64,000 bases of DNA from Epiperipatus broadwayi (GCA_028023455.1 JAQFVV010000021.1:6476853-6540852), one strand, 5' to 3'. Shown: positions 36,180-48,700, counted from the first letter of the stretch. A program made the numbers and translations. Notes: generated from the sequence alone by a model not told the origin.

Positions 36180-36404
36180 TTTGTGCTTTCAAACTTATAG
36201 GAACAGTTTGCTTAAGTACTGTTCAGTAGAGTTGAGATTTAGATCTAGTTTCTAGTTCTCCTACCCTTTACTGACGAAAGCCAATTAGCTTGAAACCATG
36301 GTTAAAGGTTGGAGACAATTTGAAAGAGATATTGGATTTTCAATTCTCTCTCAGCATTTTTTGTAAACAAGCTTGAGTGGGTTATTGGTAGAGCTCCATC
36401 TGTG
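36180..36404 (+). repeat. Family H relative, copy 4
   Basis: Matches 3405-3520 across gatctagtttct..., acccttnactga, agcttgaaa, ggagacaa and gaaagagatattg, then continues with cagcattttttgtaaacaag, resembling the arm of copies 1 and 2. gtagagctccatctgtgatc near 36388 also occurs at 35967. Confidence 0.6.
36265..36308 (+). ncRNA. Hammerhead-like core, family H copy 4
   Basis: Stem I CCTTTA (36265-36270) pairs with TAAAGG (36303-36308). CTGACGA fits CTGAnGA. Stem II AAGC/GCTT is perfect with loop CAATTA. GAAA is intact at 36292-36295, then CC-AT-GG. The cleavage triplet seems to have lost its last base: GGT runs directly into TAAAGG. Otherwise this is the best-kept core of family H. Confidence 0.5.
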
Positions 36405-36454
36405 ATCATATATATATATATGTTAAAACGAAGATTTGCATATATATATATTAT

Positions 36455-36503
36455 ATTGGGTTAGAATATTTTATATATATATATATATATATTCTAACCC
36501 AAT
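36455..36503. repeat. (TA)n-centred palindrome at the left LTR boundary
   Basis: attgggttagaata (36455-36468) is the exact inverted copy of tattctaacccaat (36490-36503), the outermost bases of the LTR. The two are separated by a (TA)n run. Confidence 0.9.
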
Positions 36504-39500
36504 GCCTTTTTTTTTATATTATTAGAAATTTATATTATTTCTAACTCTTTATTTTTATTAGTTTAGTTTATTTATTTATCTTATTTATTTATTTGAACCC
36601 AGGACACTACTTTACACAGGTTGTTGTTAAGGCAATCAAAATAAAAGCCACATATCCATTAATTTTCCAATATGATCTAAAATACTTTTCATATAATACA
36701 ATTGTACATTCAATTCTCTTAAGCTATGCCACGATTGTAATAATAACAATAATTGATCACTTATTAATTTAAAGAATAATTATAATAATATTAATCTCAG
36801 GGTTCTTTGTTTCATGTAAGGAAATGCTCAGCAGTTTTGTGTTGTCGCATATGACTGGCATTCTGGTCGGCTATAGGAAACATTTATTTTTACTTAAATT
36901 CAATGTGTCTTCATCTCTCATATCAACTGCTATATTATTTAAAGAGATGATAATTCTATTCAATAATGACGTATAATTTTGAATAACACAGCCTTTTTTT
37001 TTTTTAGAATCTCAGTCAGAATAATAAAAAGACAAGGGTGCTTTTTGTGTCCTTCCATCATCCATGACAACACAATAATATAACTAAGATTTATTACTTA
37101 GACAATTTAACTAAATGGGAATGGAATAATGTGCAACCAAAGTTAATGGTTTGGGAATAAATTCATTTTTTTTTTTTTTATACAAAGGTGAATGTTTGGT
37201 CTTAAGTTTTCAACTCCATAAATAATTATCATTAAACTAAAATATAATGACATATTCCGATCTGCTTAACTTTATTTATCTGGTATATTAAGTTTTTTTA
37301 AGAATTTGGAATGATTTCGAACTCAAGAAAAGGTTTTGCAAATATTGTGCAAACACTTATATTTAACATATAAAAACAAAAAAATGAATCTACAACAAAT
37401 TTTAACAAGACTATAATTTATTATTATCATAAAAAAAAATATGAACATTTATTCAATAATCCCATAGTAATACAAAAATATAAAATATAACTGACATTAA
37501 TCTGTATACTCTTTTGGTTATGGACTAGAGGTTACTACTTCTCCTGTATGCAATCGTATGGACTGATTAACCAAAAATACATTTCATTACCAATACATTG
37601 TTTATTAAATATTGGTAACCTTGTAGAAGCTTTTATTCAAAATTATTGACTAACTATTTTTTTTTTTTTTAAAATGATTAATCCCATCATATGCAATACG
37701 CAAAATATTAAATTTATTTCTAATACATTTACTTTATTTATGGTCTTTAATGGGATAACCTATTCTAATTATAGGCCAGCTATCAGAAGTTACACTTACC
37801 ATCTTACATTTAACTTAATGCTAACTTAAGTTATGATACAAATTTTATTCATACATATACTTTTGAAATATGAGTATTATTTAATTAATAACCAGAATTA
37901 AATATTGCATTTGAATATTCCCTCAGTAAATAAGCATTTTAAATTACGCAATTTTAATTACTTTCTCCATTGATTTATTGTCAAATACTAGCAATATTTA
38001 GCAGCACAATACAGATATCGACCCTAGTTACTAACACACTATTTATACTAAAGTGGATCTTGAGGAACTAACACCTCCAATATAACCTTTATCTTGCCCG
38101 AACTTTCAAAATTAAGCACAATAATCAACACCTTCCATGGTGGAGCTATCTTTATTTTCACATGAGGAATATGGAATAACCACGAAGGTCTGTAGAGTAA
38201 TCTACTACATTAAAATATTTTGGTGGTTTCTTGCCTCTTACTTGGGCATACAATGAACACACACCAAATACAATCCTCTCCTGGGATTTAAACGAATGAA
38301 GCATACTAAATGCTAGATAAATTCTTGATCATCCTATCTATGAGAATCGATCACTTGGGCTATAAACATACCCGAACATTATATTTAAAATCTTCCTCTC
38401 ATGGAAAAACAAAGCTTTTGGGGAGATCATTTTTCATCCCACAAAATAAATACATTATAATTATTACCTATGCGAATATTAAGCATATACCAATGTTATA
38501 TCTGGGCAGGATAAGTAAATACACTGATCATAATAAACTTATGTTACCAGGTATACTTTGATCAACATCTGAAATCAATGGACATCATGGAATAAAAGTA
38601 TAATAATTTTAATTTTAATAAAGGAACATTCAAAAATAGTTGGTAGCATACTATCTTAAACTAAATAAAGTGGATGTGTTATTTAAGAATAATTAGGAAT
38701 AAATTCCTCAATTAATACAGTATAAATTCGTTTCAACTTTAACAAGAAATATTTTGTTATAGCATTTTTTTTTTTTTAGTTACTTCTGATAATTTTCAAT
38801 ATTTATTTTACCCCTTAAATATCCAAATATTTTTTTTTTTTTTTACGTATCTAACATACAAAATTTCTACCTACAATTGTATGTACTAATTAAAACATAT
38901 TTTATAGATTTTTTTTTTTTTTTTCGTGTTAAATATCAACTTAACCTATAATAATTATATTAAAACATACCTTTGGTAATACAAGGCTATTAAATATCAC
39001 TTGACCATACAGACTTTAATCTATGTGATATAAAAAAAAAATACATATCATTTATAACTTAGTTTTAAACAATCATTAATTAACAAGTGCATACTCTCTC
39101 ATTAGAAAATGTTTTTCTGTTGAGCAATTGGTCCAGGTGAAGAGCTTTATCCAGTCATATTTCACGAAGCAAGTTAAAAACAATAAACGCATGGTATTAT
39201 TTCCTTTAAATAAAAGTTTTCTCTTGTTTTGTGCGTTTAATAAATTAGGTAAAGAAACATATAGCAGAATTGAAGATTAATTCTTACTTGAATTAAACTA
39301 CTACAATTTTGGGATCCAAGAAAAAAAAATAGACTTCTAACATAGACGAATATTTGACTATAGACGATAAACATACACAATATTTTTTTTTTTATTGACG
39401 ATACGTATACTTATTAGCTAGCTTACTTATGGATGAAAATGCGCAATTTTCCGAGAGATTATTATGATAATAACTACAGTCAATTTACGTGTACATGAAG

Positions 39501-40840
39501 TTTTAATAATTCCAACTGATGTATAATATAATATATCATTTATTTTTATCATTAAGTCACTAAGATATTTGGTTTTGTTCATACTTTAGGAATTATAATT
39601 TTTTTTTTTTAACGGTAATTTCTCCATAAGAATGCCCCTATATAACTTTTCCTATATTTACTCTGAGAAAGTTTATATTTTGTTTTATATATATATATAT
39701 TTTAAAAATATACAGGTGCATAATTTAATCTTATTTATCATTATTATTATTTCCAGACAATTCTTGGTGAATAAAACATATTTTAACGTATGTAACTACA
39801 TTACTTGTAAAGGCAGACAATATTGAGAAAGAGCGCGAAAATGTTTCTAGTTGATTTTCCTTGGTTTCAAAATATTTCTTTCAATTATTATTATTTTTTC
39901 TTTCTATACCAAGAAAATATCAATAAATGACATAAAGTTAATAAATAATTAATCTTTTCTTGGAAATCGCTTCTTTTCCTTAATTTAGATATAATATAAT
40001 TTTTTGTGACTTTTTTAATTAATTCCGTCATTTTTAACTTTAGCATGAGACAATAAATTTTTAAGTATAAAAGGTCTTTAAATAGGTAGATGGCAAAGAA
40101 AATCAGGATATCTTATCAAAAAATTTTAGCCACACATTATATTATTAAAATTTTACTTTGATTACATTTATTTCTGCAAAATAAAATGAAAAAATTGAGT
40201 TACCAAATTTCAGCACTGTTCCTTCCTTGAAAACTAAAAGCAGACTATATTTTTCCCAAAAAAAATGATCTTGATTATGAAATTGGTTGTTTCATTTTTT
40301 TTTTCTTTAGCGACCTCTTCCAGAAAAATAATCATTTGATTAAAACATAAACAAAAGAAAGGAAAAACCTATTACAATCATATAGTTTTAGTATTATTTA
40401 CCTGGATTACAAAGTAATTTGACAATATAAAAAAAAATAATAAATACATTAAATTAACAATCAGTGATGTATAATTCTTTAAACATTATATTTTTTTTTA
40501 CAAAAAAAAATTACCAGAAGTTATTGTGCTTTATGATAAGACACTCATCCACTCTCCCCTCTACCCATCCAAAATCAATTACTGTTTAGCTTTTATACCA
40601 TATTAATTTGCTCTAATTATTAATATCTCAATTAAATTATTCATGTTCTCTCTTTAAAATGACATTGAGTTATTAAATCTATTAGTTATTCACCCAAAAC
40701 ATGATAAAGTGAGTGAATAGCATACTTTATTAATCAATTATTACTATTGTTATTTTATCTTTTTATTTCTTTAAAGAATAGCATTGTTTTCCTGCAGAAA
40801 TAAGGCCAAGTAAACCAAGTGTCAATAAGACTAGGTTACA
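36492..40840 (-). repeat. 3-prime LTR (left copy), 4349 bases
   Basis: Matches 44082-48444 along its whole length. On the minus strand it starts TGTAACC (40834-40840) and ends ggttagaa. It contains several poly-T tracts and one 83-codon frame at 38310-38561, also present in the other LTR; it matches nothing known to me and I do not call it a gene. LTRs above 4 kb are unusual. Confidence 0.92.
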
Positions 40841-40852
40841 ATTCTCCCACTG
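40841..40852 (-). other. Polypurine tract
   Basis: Directly adjacent to the start of the 3-prime LTR, the minus strand reads agtgggagaat, the expected position and composition for plus-strand priming. Confidence 0.7.
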
Positions 40853-40961
40853 TTATAATAAATAAAAAATAAAATAATATATGCATTTTTAACACTTCTT
40901 ATGGTATTACTAAGTTTATATCCTACTTCTTTCTTATGTCAATAAATACAGTTTAAAGGAT

Positions 40962-41290
40962 TTAATTTTGCTTGGGATATGGTAGTAAGCTTCGGGCATT
41001 ATAGGTACCTCTTGTTCCATCAGGGTTTGAGACTAAAAAGGCATTCTCACCCACTTGTTTCACAATTTCATAGGGGCCTTCATAAAGATACATGAATTTT
41101 CTAAACATATGTTTCCGGAGATTACTCACATGGGGAGTTCTAATTAAAACAAAATCATGGACTTTAAAAGGATGTGGACTGGTTTTGGAATAATGAGTGC
41201 GTTTATCACCCATCTTTTTAAGGTTAATTCTGGCCAGTGCTTGGTCATGTTCTACATTATGCTGTTCCCCATATGTTTAAAAATAGGGCC
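40962..41290 (-). pseudogene. Integrase C-terminal fragment
   Basis: The minus-strand frame reads HDQALARINLKKMGDKRTHY, then PFKVHDFVLIRTP and, after a short spacer, YEGPYEIVKQVGENAFLV, NPDGTRGTYNARSLLPY, stop. This is the C-terminal SH3-like and GPY/F-type region of Ty3/gypsy integrases (GPY then ...YN...L.PY). The zinc-binding HHCC region and the DDE catalytic core are missing: just upstream the reading changes abruptly to gag-like sequence, so a large internal deletion joins the two. The frame equals that of the capsid ORF. The product alone cannot integrate DNA. Confidence 0.85.
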
Positions 41291-42302
41291 CCGAAGTGAG
41301 GAACATTCCTGCGAGGTCCTTTTTAATTTAATGCCCCGCTACTTTTACTACCTTTTATATTTTTCTTTGGTATTGTTGGGATACCACTAGTAGAAGGCTG
41401 ATTCTCATTCAGAATTCTACTCTTAACTGTTGGCCTACTGAGGTGGCTATTTTGTCTACCATAGGGATTCATCCTATAATATCCTTTTTCTCTAAGTTCC
41501 TCCTTCCTATATGTGACCTATCTGCGAAATTGATATTACTCACCATCGGATGGGTGTCTCTATTTATCCTAATTCTATTATCAATATTCCTATCGCTGGT
41601 CTCTAACGAATCTAAAATTTCTACTACCTCTTCTATGGTATGTCTGACAGCAGCAATCAAGATCTGTTCTATATGCCTCGGCAGATTATGGCGAATTATT
41701 CGCACAATTTGTGTCTCAGATAAGGGATAAGCTGTCAAGGTTTTCAATTTGATGGCCTGACTCCTGAAAAACTGAGTATAACTACCCTTATTTACATGAT
41801 ATCTTTCCTGAGATATCTGATATCTCAGGTTATCTTGGCGGTCTTCCCCTCAAAAACTGGCTAACATAAGATATTTGAAATCTCCATATGTTTCTGATTT
41901 AATAAATAATGATTGCCACCAGTCTTTAGATGCTGCACACAAATGGTTAGTGGCAATAGCAATCTTTTCTATCTCAGATAAATGACATAAGGTGAATAAC
42001 TCCTCCAGATTCTGGAGATACTCATGTGGATTCTCCAGATATTCACCTCTAAAAAATTTTATTTTTAAGAATTTTAAGGCCATGGAGCTATTACTTTCTG
42101 GCTCTAGCATGACTTTACTTCTAGCCTCATTTAATGGATAGTATATTGATTCTACTGGATTAATTACCGTATGTAACTCAGATATTACTTGGTTATTATG
42201 ACCATTATTTGTTTCCTTTACTTGAGTTTCAGATAAACCTTTACTTTGAACAACTTTTTTACTTTTTGTAAAATTATCCCTATTATAGTCTATAGCTTGC
42301 AT
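41291..42302 (-). pseudogene. Gag capsid (Retrotrans_gag-like) with premature stop and frameshift
   Basis: From 42302 the minus strand codes for 150 residues ending FKYLMLASF, stop. The capsid signature is FRGEYLENPHEYLQNLEELF, ATNHLCAASKDWWQSLF. The same frame resumes right after one TGA (about 41849), with YTQFF then LSETQIVRIIRHNLPRHIE and AVRHTIEEVVEILDSLE, the second half of the domain. The single TGA therefore interrupts one continuous domain. A frameshift near 41469 leads into a proline- and serine-rich tail (NENQPSTSGIPTIPK) before the deletion junction with integrase. No CCHC zinc knuckle is visible; it may have been lost in the deletion. Confidence 0.8.
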
Positions 42303-42393
42303 TCATTCGACTCTCTAATTCTAACTTATAGTTCTGCCATTCACAGTCTATTCTCTTTGAACTATCTTTTAGGCCTACATTTAAGTGTTTAAT

Positions 42394-43503
42394 CTATTGT
42401 TCCAATTGGTTAATAGTTTCATCTTTATCTATCCCGAATTTATCTTCTAACCTTTGATAGACTTTACTCTCACACTGAGTCATTAATTCCCCTATTTCAT
42501 CTTGGAGATTATTATGTAATAGCTGTGCATTACTCTTTATTATATCATTAAAATTTTCTACTCTTCCCATAACTTGACTTAGCTCACTTTCTAGATTTTG
42601 ATTAATCTCACATTGGGTCAACTCTTGAGTTTCTAGTTTAGCTATTAATCTGGTAATCTGGCTCTGACATCCTTTCACTACATTGTCAGGTGCTAGAGTT
42701 ATATTTTTAACTTCCTCTTTCAAATTACTAACTTCACTTCTAGCACTGTCTAATTCTCCCTTAATAGATTCAACTCTATCCTGAACTTCTCTTTGAAATA
42801 CTACTGTTTCCTTTTGATAATTTCTTATTTCCTGTACTTCATTGTTTAATACAATATATTGACTTTTAAAGACCTGCTGGATAGCCTCAATCATATTTTC
42901 TGCCTTTTCAGAATTTGTTTCGATCTCTTTCCTTATTCTTATTTCCAGCTTTTCAGAGGCCAATTTTGATTCTTCTACATGATTTCTCAAATCTTCCCTT
43001 AAGTCCTTTATCTCCTGCACTTGATTTTGAGATGTCTCTTTGATCTCCTGCATTTGATTCTCTAATTTAATATTTAAATTTTGTATCTGACTTTTTAATT
43101 CACTATTTGATTGTTCTAATTTACTATTTGAGTTTTGGATCTGACTTTTTAATTCACTATTTGATTGTTCTAATTTACTATTTGAGTTTTGGATCTGACT
43201 TTTTAATTCACTATTTGATTGTTCTAATTTACTATTTGAGTTTAGGATCTGACTTTTTAATTCACTATTTGATTTTTCTATTTGTTTCAAGAATTCCTCC
43301 AATGTATTTCTCATTAATTGATCTGGCTCATTTTCATGTTTTCTCTTTATTATTGTGGCTTCTTCTGGGTTAGCTATATCCAAATCTTCCCCTTCCTCTT
43401 TTAATTGTACACTAAAATATGGAGTCTGTGTATCAGGGGATTGTAACTCTTGGGATCCTCCCAAATCCTCAGAAATACTATGATTATCTTTGTTTTCACT
43501 CAT
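42394..43503 (-). CDS. Gag N-terminal coiled-coil protein, 369 residues
   Basis: First long ORF after the 5-prime LTR on the coding strand, in a different frame from the capsid part 92 bases downstream, so it is either a separate ORF or split by a frameshift. It starts MSENKDNHSISEDLGGS, is acidic in its first 60 residues and then becomes an extended coiled coil from about residue 65 to the end, rich in E, K, Q, N and S. Residues of about 80-150 form four tandem copies of an 18-residue unit (SNSELKSQIQNSNSKLEQ). Later heptads include EIRIRKEIETNSEKAENMIE. I know no family for this exact protein. Coiled coils at the N-terminus of gag usually serve multimerisation. The lack of internal stops suggests it was recently under selection. 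Confidence 0.7.
   Translation of the reverse strand: MSENKDNHSISEDLGGSQELQSPDTQTPYFSVQLKEEGEDLDIANPEEATIIKRKHENEPDQLMRNTLEEFLKQIEKSNSELKSQILNSNSKLEQSNSELKSQIQNSNSKLEQSNSELKSQIQNSNSKLEQSNSELKSQIQNLNIKLENQMQEIKETSQNQVQEIKDLREDLRNHVEESKLASEKLEIRIRKEIETNSEKAENMIEAIQQVFKSQYIVLNNEVQEIRNYQKETVVFQREVQDRVESIKGELDSARSEVSNLKEEVKNITLAPDNVVKGCQSQITRLIAKLETQELTQCEINQNLESELSQVMGRVENFNDIIKSNAQLLHNNLQDEIGELMTQCESKVYQRLEDKFGIDKDETINQLEQ
43086..43280. repeat. In-frame 54-base minisatellite inside gag
   Basis: About 3.5 copies of a 54-base unit (ctgactttttaattcactat at its start) with few differences, coding for the 18-residue coiled-coil unit. Confidence 0.9.
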
Positions 43504-44063
43504 ATTAAAATTCTAACTCTTTTAGTATTTAACAGTACTGAAATATTAGCAATGAACTATTAATAAATTTATCGATAAGAAATTATTGACAAGACATCCT
43601 GCCTCCATGCCTCTCCTATCAAAAACAATCTACACCAAAAAACTATGCTCTGACATTTAATATCCCTAAAGCTCCAACATTAACTACTAAATATGCCCCC
43701 TTTTTTTTTACATGCTTCTTAGTCCATATAAATATCATTAGATATTATGTAATATAGCATAAATGCCAATCACAAGACCAGACAAACAGATCATCATAAA
43801 TGATAAAATCATTACAGTGTTTTATGGAATTGCCTACAGACCACAACATCATAAACTGACAACTTAATTATTTATTTTTCAGTGGCAAAAGATTAGATCA
43901 TATAATAGATATTCACATAATATCTTATGGCTAAAACAATTCATTATTGGCAAATATTTTTAATCAATGAATAACTAATCCATTCAAGTGCAAACAATAT
44001 TAACATTGACTTCTAGAAAAGTTTACTAAATTCCTCGTGGCCAGCTATAGCCATCGAAGGCCC
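43504..44063 (-). other. Leader between 5-prime LTR and gag
   Basis: About 560 non-coding bases, with no features that I can name beyond poly-T at 43699. Confidence 0.5.
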
Positions 44064-44081
44064 CTGTAGTTGGTCGGCCAT
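44064..44081 (-). other. Putative primer binding site
   Basis: Directly after the LTR end (ggttagaa, then a) the minus strand reads TGGCCGACCAACTACAG. TGG at this place is typical of a site complementary to a tRNA CCA end. I cannot name the tRNA. Confidence 0.45.
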
Positions 44082-47000
44082 TTCTAACCCAATGCCTTTT
44101 TCTTTTATATTATTAGAAATTTATATTATTTCTAACTCTTTATTTTTATTAGTTTAGTTTATTTATTTATCTTATTTATTTATTTGAACCCAGGACACTA
44201 CTTTACACAGGTTGTTGTTAAGGCAACCAAAATAAAAGCAACATATCCATTAATTTTCCAATATGATCTAAAATACTTTTCATATAATACAATTGTACAT
44301 TCAATTATCTTAAGCTATGCCACGATTGTAATAATAACAATAATTGATCACTTATTAATTTAAAGAATAATTATAATAATATTAATCTCAGGGTTCTTTG
44401 TTTCATGTAAGGAAATGCTCGGCAGTTTTGTGTTGTCGCATATGACTGGCATTCTGGTCAGCTATAGGAAACATTTATTTTTACTTAAATTCAATGTGTC
44501 TTCATCTCTCATATCAACTGCTATATTATTTAAAGAGATGATAATTCTATTCAATAATGATGTATAATTTTGAATAACACAGCCTTTTTTTTTTTTTTTA
44601 GAATCTCAGTCAGAATAATAAAAAGACAAGGGTGCTTTTTGTGTCCTTCCATCATCCATGACAACACAATAATATAACTAAGATTTATTACTTAGACAAT
44701 TTAACTAAATGGGAATGGAATAATGTGCAACCAAAGTTAATGGTTTGGGAATAAATTCATGTTTTTTTTTTTTATACAAAGGTGAATGTTTGGTCTTAAG
44801 TTTTCAACTCCATAAATAATTATCATTAAACTAAAATATAATGACATATTCCGATCTGCTTAACTTTATTTATCTGGTATATTAAGTTTTTTTAAGAATT
44901 TGGAATGATTTCAAACTCAAGAAAAGGTTTTGCAAATATTGTGCAAACACTTATATTTAACATATAAAAACAAAAAAATGAATCTACAACAAATTTTAAC
45001 AAGACTATAATTTATTATTATCACAAAAAAAAATATATGAACATTTATTCAATAATCCCATAGTAATGCAAAAATATAAAATATAACTGACATTAATCTG
45101 TATACTCTTTTGGTTATGGACTAGAGGTTACTACTTCTCCTGTATGCAATCGTATGGACTGATTAACCAAAAATACATTTTATTACCAATACATTGTTTA
45201 TTAAATTTTGGTAACCTTGTAGAAGCTTTTATTCAAAATTATTGACTAACTATTTTTTTTTTTTTTTTTTAAATGATTAATCCCATCATATGCAATACGC
45301 AAAATATTAAATTTATTTCTAATACATTTACTTTATTTATGGTCTTTAATGGGATAATCTATTCCAATTATAGGCCAGCTATCAGAAGTTACACTTACCA
45401 TCTTATATTTAACTTAATGCTAACTTAAGTTATGATACAAATTTTATTCATACATATACTTTTGAAATATGAGTATTATTTAATTAATAACCAGAATTAA
45501 ATATTGCATTTGAATATTCCCTCAGTAAATAAGCGTTTTAAATTATGCAATTTTAATTACTTTCTCCATTGATTTACTTGTCAAATACTAGCAATATTTA
45601 GCAGCACAATACAGATATCAACCCTAGTTACTAACGCACTATTTATACTAAAGTGGATCTTGAGGAACTAACACCTCCAATATAACTTTTATCTTGCCCG
45701 AACTTTCAAAATTAAGCACAATAATCAACACCTTCCATGGTGGAGCTATCTTTATTTTCACATGAGGAATATGGAATAACCACGAAGGTCTGTAGAGTAA
45801 TCTACTACATTAAAATATTTTGGTGGTTTCTTGCCTCTTACTTGGGCATATAATGAACACACACCAAATACAATCCTCTCCTGGGATTTAAACGAATGAA
45901 GCATACTAAATGCTAGATAAATTCTTGATCGTCCTATCTATGAGAATCGATCACTTGGGCTATAAACATACCCGAACATTATATTTAAAATCTTCCTCTC
46001 ATGGAAAAACAAAGCTTTTGGTGAGATCATTTTTCATCCCACAAAATAAATACATTATAATTATTACCTATGCGAATATTAAGCATATACCAATGCTATA
46101 TCTGGGCAGGATAAGTAAATACACTGATCATAATAAACTTATGTTACCGGGTATACTTTGATCAACATCTGAAATCAATGGACATCATGGAATAAAAGTA
46201 TAATAATTTTAATTTTAATAAAGGAACATTCAAAAATAGTTGGTAGCATACTATCTTAAACTAAATAAAGTGGATGTGTTATTTAAGAATAATTAGGAAT
46301 AAATTCCTCAATTAATACAGTATAAATTCGTTTCAACTTTAACAAGAAATATTTTGTTATAGCATTTTTTTTTTAGTTACTTCTGATAATTTTCAATATT
46401 TATTTTACCCCTTAAATATCTAAATATTTTTTTTTTTTTACGTATCTAACATACAAAATTTCTACCTACAATTCTATGTACTAATTAAAACATATTTTAT
46501 AGATTTTTTTTTTCTTTCGTGTTAAATATCAACTTAACCTATAATAATTATATTAAAACATACCTTTGTTATTACAAGGCTATTAAATATCACTTGACCA
46601 TACAGACTTTAATCTATGTGATATAAAAAAAATACATATCATTTATAACTTAGTTTTAAACAATCATTAATTAACAAGTGCATACTCTCTCATTAGAAAA
46701 TGTTTTTCTGTTGAGCAATTGGTCCAGGTGAAGAGCTTTATCCAGTTGTATTTCACGAAGCAAGTTAAAAACAATAAACACATGGTATTATTTCCTTTAA
46801 ATAAAAGTTTTCTCTTATTTTGTGCGTTTAATAAATTAGGTAAAGAAACATATAGCAGAATTGAAGATTAATTCTTCCTTGAATTAAACTACTACAATTT
46901 TGGGATGCAAGAAAAAAAAATAGACTTCTAACATAGATGAATATTTGACTATAGACGATAAACATACACAATATATATATTTTTTTTATTGACGATACGT

Positions 47001-48444
47001 ATACTTATTAGCTAGCTTACTTATGGACGAAAATGCGCAATTTTCCGAGAGATTATTATGATAATAACTACAGTCAATTTACGTGTACATGAAGTTTTAA
47101 TAATTCCAACTGATGTATAATATAATATATCATTTATTTTTATCATTAAGTCACTAAGATATTTGGTTTTGTTCATACGTTAGGAATTATAAATTTTTTT
47201 TTTTAACGATAACTTCTCCGTAAGAATGCCCCTATATAACTTTTCCTATATTTACTCTGAGAAAGTTTATATTTTGTTTTATATTTTTTTTTTTAAAAAT
47301 ATACAGGTGCATAATTTAATCTTATTTATCATTATTATTATTTCCAGACAATTCTTGGTGAATAAAACATATTTTAACGTATGTAACTACATTACTTGTA
47401 AAGGCAGACAATATTGAGAAAGAGCGCGAAAATGTTTCTAGTTGATTTTCCTTGGTTTCAAAATATTTCTTTCAATTATTATTATTTTTTTCTTTCTATC
47501 CCAAGAAAATATCAATAAATGACATAAAGTTAATAAATAATTAATCTTTTCTTGGAAATCGCTTCTTTTCCTTAATTTAGATATAATATAATTTTTTGTG
47601 ACTCTTTTAGTTAATTCTGTCATTTTTAACTTTAGCGTGAGACAATAAATTTTTAAGTATAAAAGGTCTTTAAATAGGTAGATGGCAAAGAAAATCAGGA
47701 TATCTTATCAAAAAATTTTAGCCACACATTATATTATTAAAATTTTACTTTGATTACATTTATTTCTGCAAAATAAAATGAAAAAATTGAGTTACCAAAT
47801 TTCAGCACTGTTCCTTCCTTGAAAACTAAAAGCAGACTATATTTTTCCAAAAAAAAATGATCTTGATTATGAAATTGGTTGTTTCGTTTTTTTTTTTTTT
47901 TACTTTAGCGACCTCTTCCAGAAAAATAATCATTTGATTATAACATAAACAAAAGAAAGGAAAAACCTATTACAATCATATAGTTTTAGTATTATTTACC
48001 TGGATTACAAAGTAATTTGACAATATAAAAAAAATAATAAATACATTAAATTAACAATCAGTGATGTATAATTCTTTAAACATTATATATATATATTTTT
48101 TTTACAAAAAAAAATTACCAGAAGTTATTGTGCTTTATGATAAGACACTCATCCACTCTCCTCTCTACCCATCCAAAATCAATTACTGTTTAGCTTTTAT
48201 ACCATATTAATTTGCTCTAATTATTAATATCTCAATTAAATTATTCATGTTCTCTCTTTAAAATGACATTGAGTTATTAAATCTATTAGTTATTCACCCA
48301 AAACATGATAAAGTGAGTGAATAGCATACTTTATTAATCAATTATTACTATTGTTATTTTATCTTTTTATTTCTTTAAAGAATAGCATTGTTTTCCTGCA
48401 GAAATAAGGCCAAGTAAACCAAGTGTCAATAACACTAGGTTACA
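44082..48444 (-). repeat. 5-prime LTR (right copy), 4363 bases
   Basis: Near-identical to 36492-40840. On the minus strand it starts TGTAACC at 48438-48444. Differences seen by eye are scattered single bases and poly-T or AT run lengths (for example at 45254, 46976 and 48088). Confidence 0.92.
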
Positions 48445-48485
48445 ATATATATATATATATATATATATATTGTAACCTAGTGTTA
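48430..48485. repeat. (TA)n-centred palindrome at the right LTR boundary
   Basis: taacactaggttacaa (48430-48445), the LTR terminus, is repeated in inverted form as ttgtaacctagtgtta (48470-48485) across an (AT)n run. A second (AT)n run follows at 48497-48527. Confidence 0.9.
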
Positions 48486-48491
48486 CAAATT

Positions 48492-48528
<37 letters not shown>

Positions 48529-48540
48529 TGTATTATGATT

Positions 48541-48700
48541 TGTTCCAATAGATCAGACCTAGTTCTGCTCAAAATACCTATATTGGGGATCATTTATCTA
48601 TTTAGCATTATGTGGCCATGTGTATCAGTTGCTTGAGATGGAGTGGAGTTCATATTTAGACTGGAAAATTCTAAGATCAAATCCCTCTTGCTTCTATATA
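48541..48700 (+). repeat. Family F copy, strongly decayed
   Basis: ccaatagatcaga, ttctgctcaaaatac and tatattggggatcatttatc align with the hammerhead region of other copies. A B-box-like gatcaaatccc lies near 48672. Confidence 0.4.

Larger units (their letters stand above)
36492..48444 (-). mobile_element. Non-autonomous LTR retrotransposon with giant LTRs, about 12 kb
   Basis: Two direct repeats of 4.35 kb flank 3.24 kb of interior coding for gag and the tail of integrase on the minus strand. The minus-strand LTR begins TGTAACC, is preceded by the polypurine tract agtgggagaa, and is followed by TGGCCGACC as a possible primer site. Protease, RT, RNase H and the integrase core are absent. The two LTRs differ by few substitutions plus poly-T length changes, suggesting recent insertion. 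Ty3/gypsy type is inferred from the gag capsid and integrase C-terminal patterns. A target duplication cannot be read because both sides are (TA)n. Confidence 0.9.

Noticed and set aside
38310-38561. 83-codon frame inside the left LTR, also at 45910-46161 in the right LTR
   Set aside because: Its duplication follows simply from the LTR duplication. It is on the strand opposite to the element genes, has no motif, and lies in AT-rich LTR sequence.
43107-43373. 88-codon plus-strand frame with repeated LIYYLSFGSDFLIHY units
   Set aside because: It is the complement of the coiled-coil minisatellite of gag; the repeat creates an open antisense frame.
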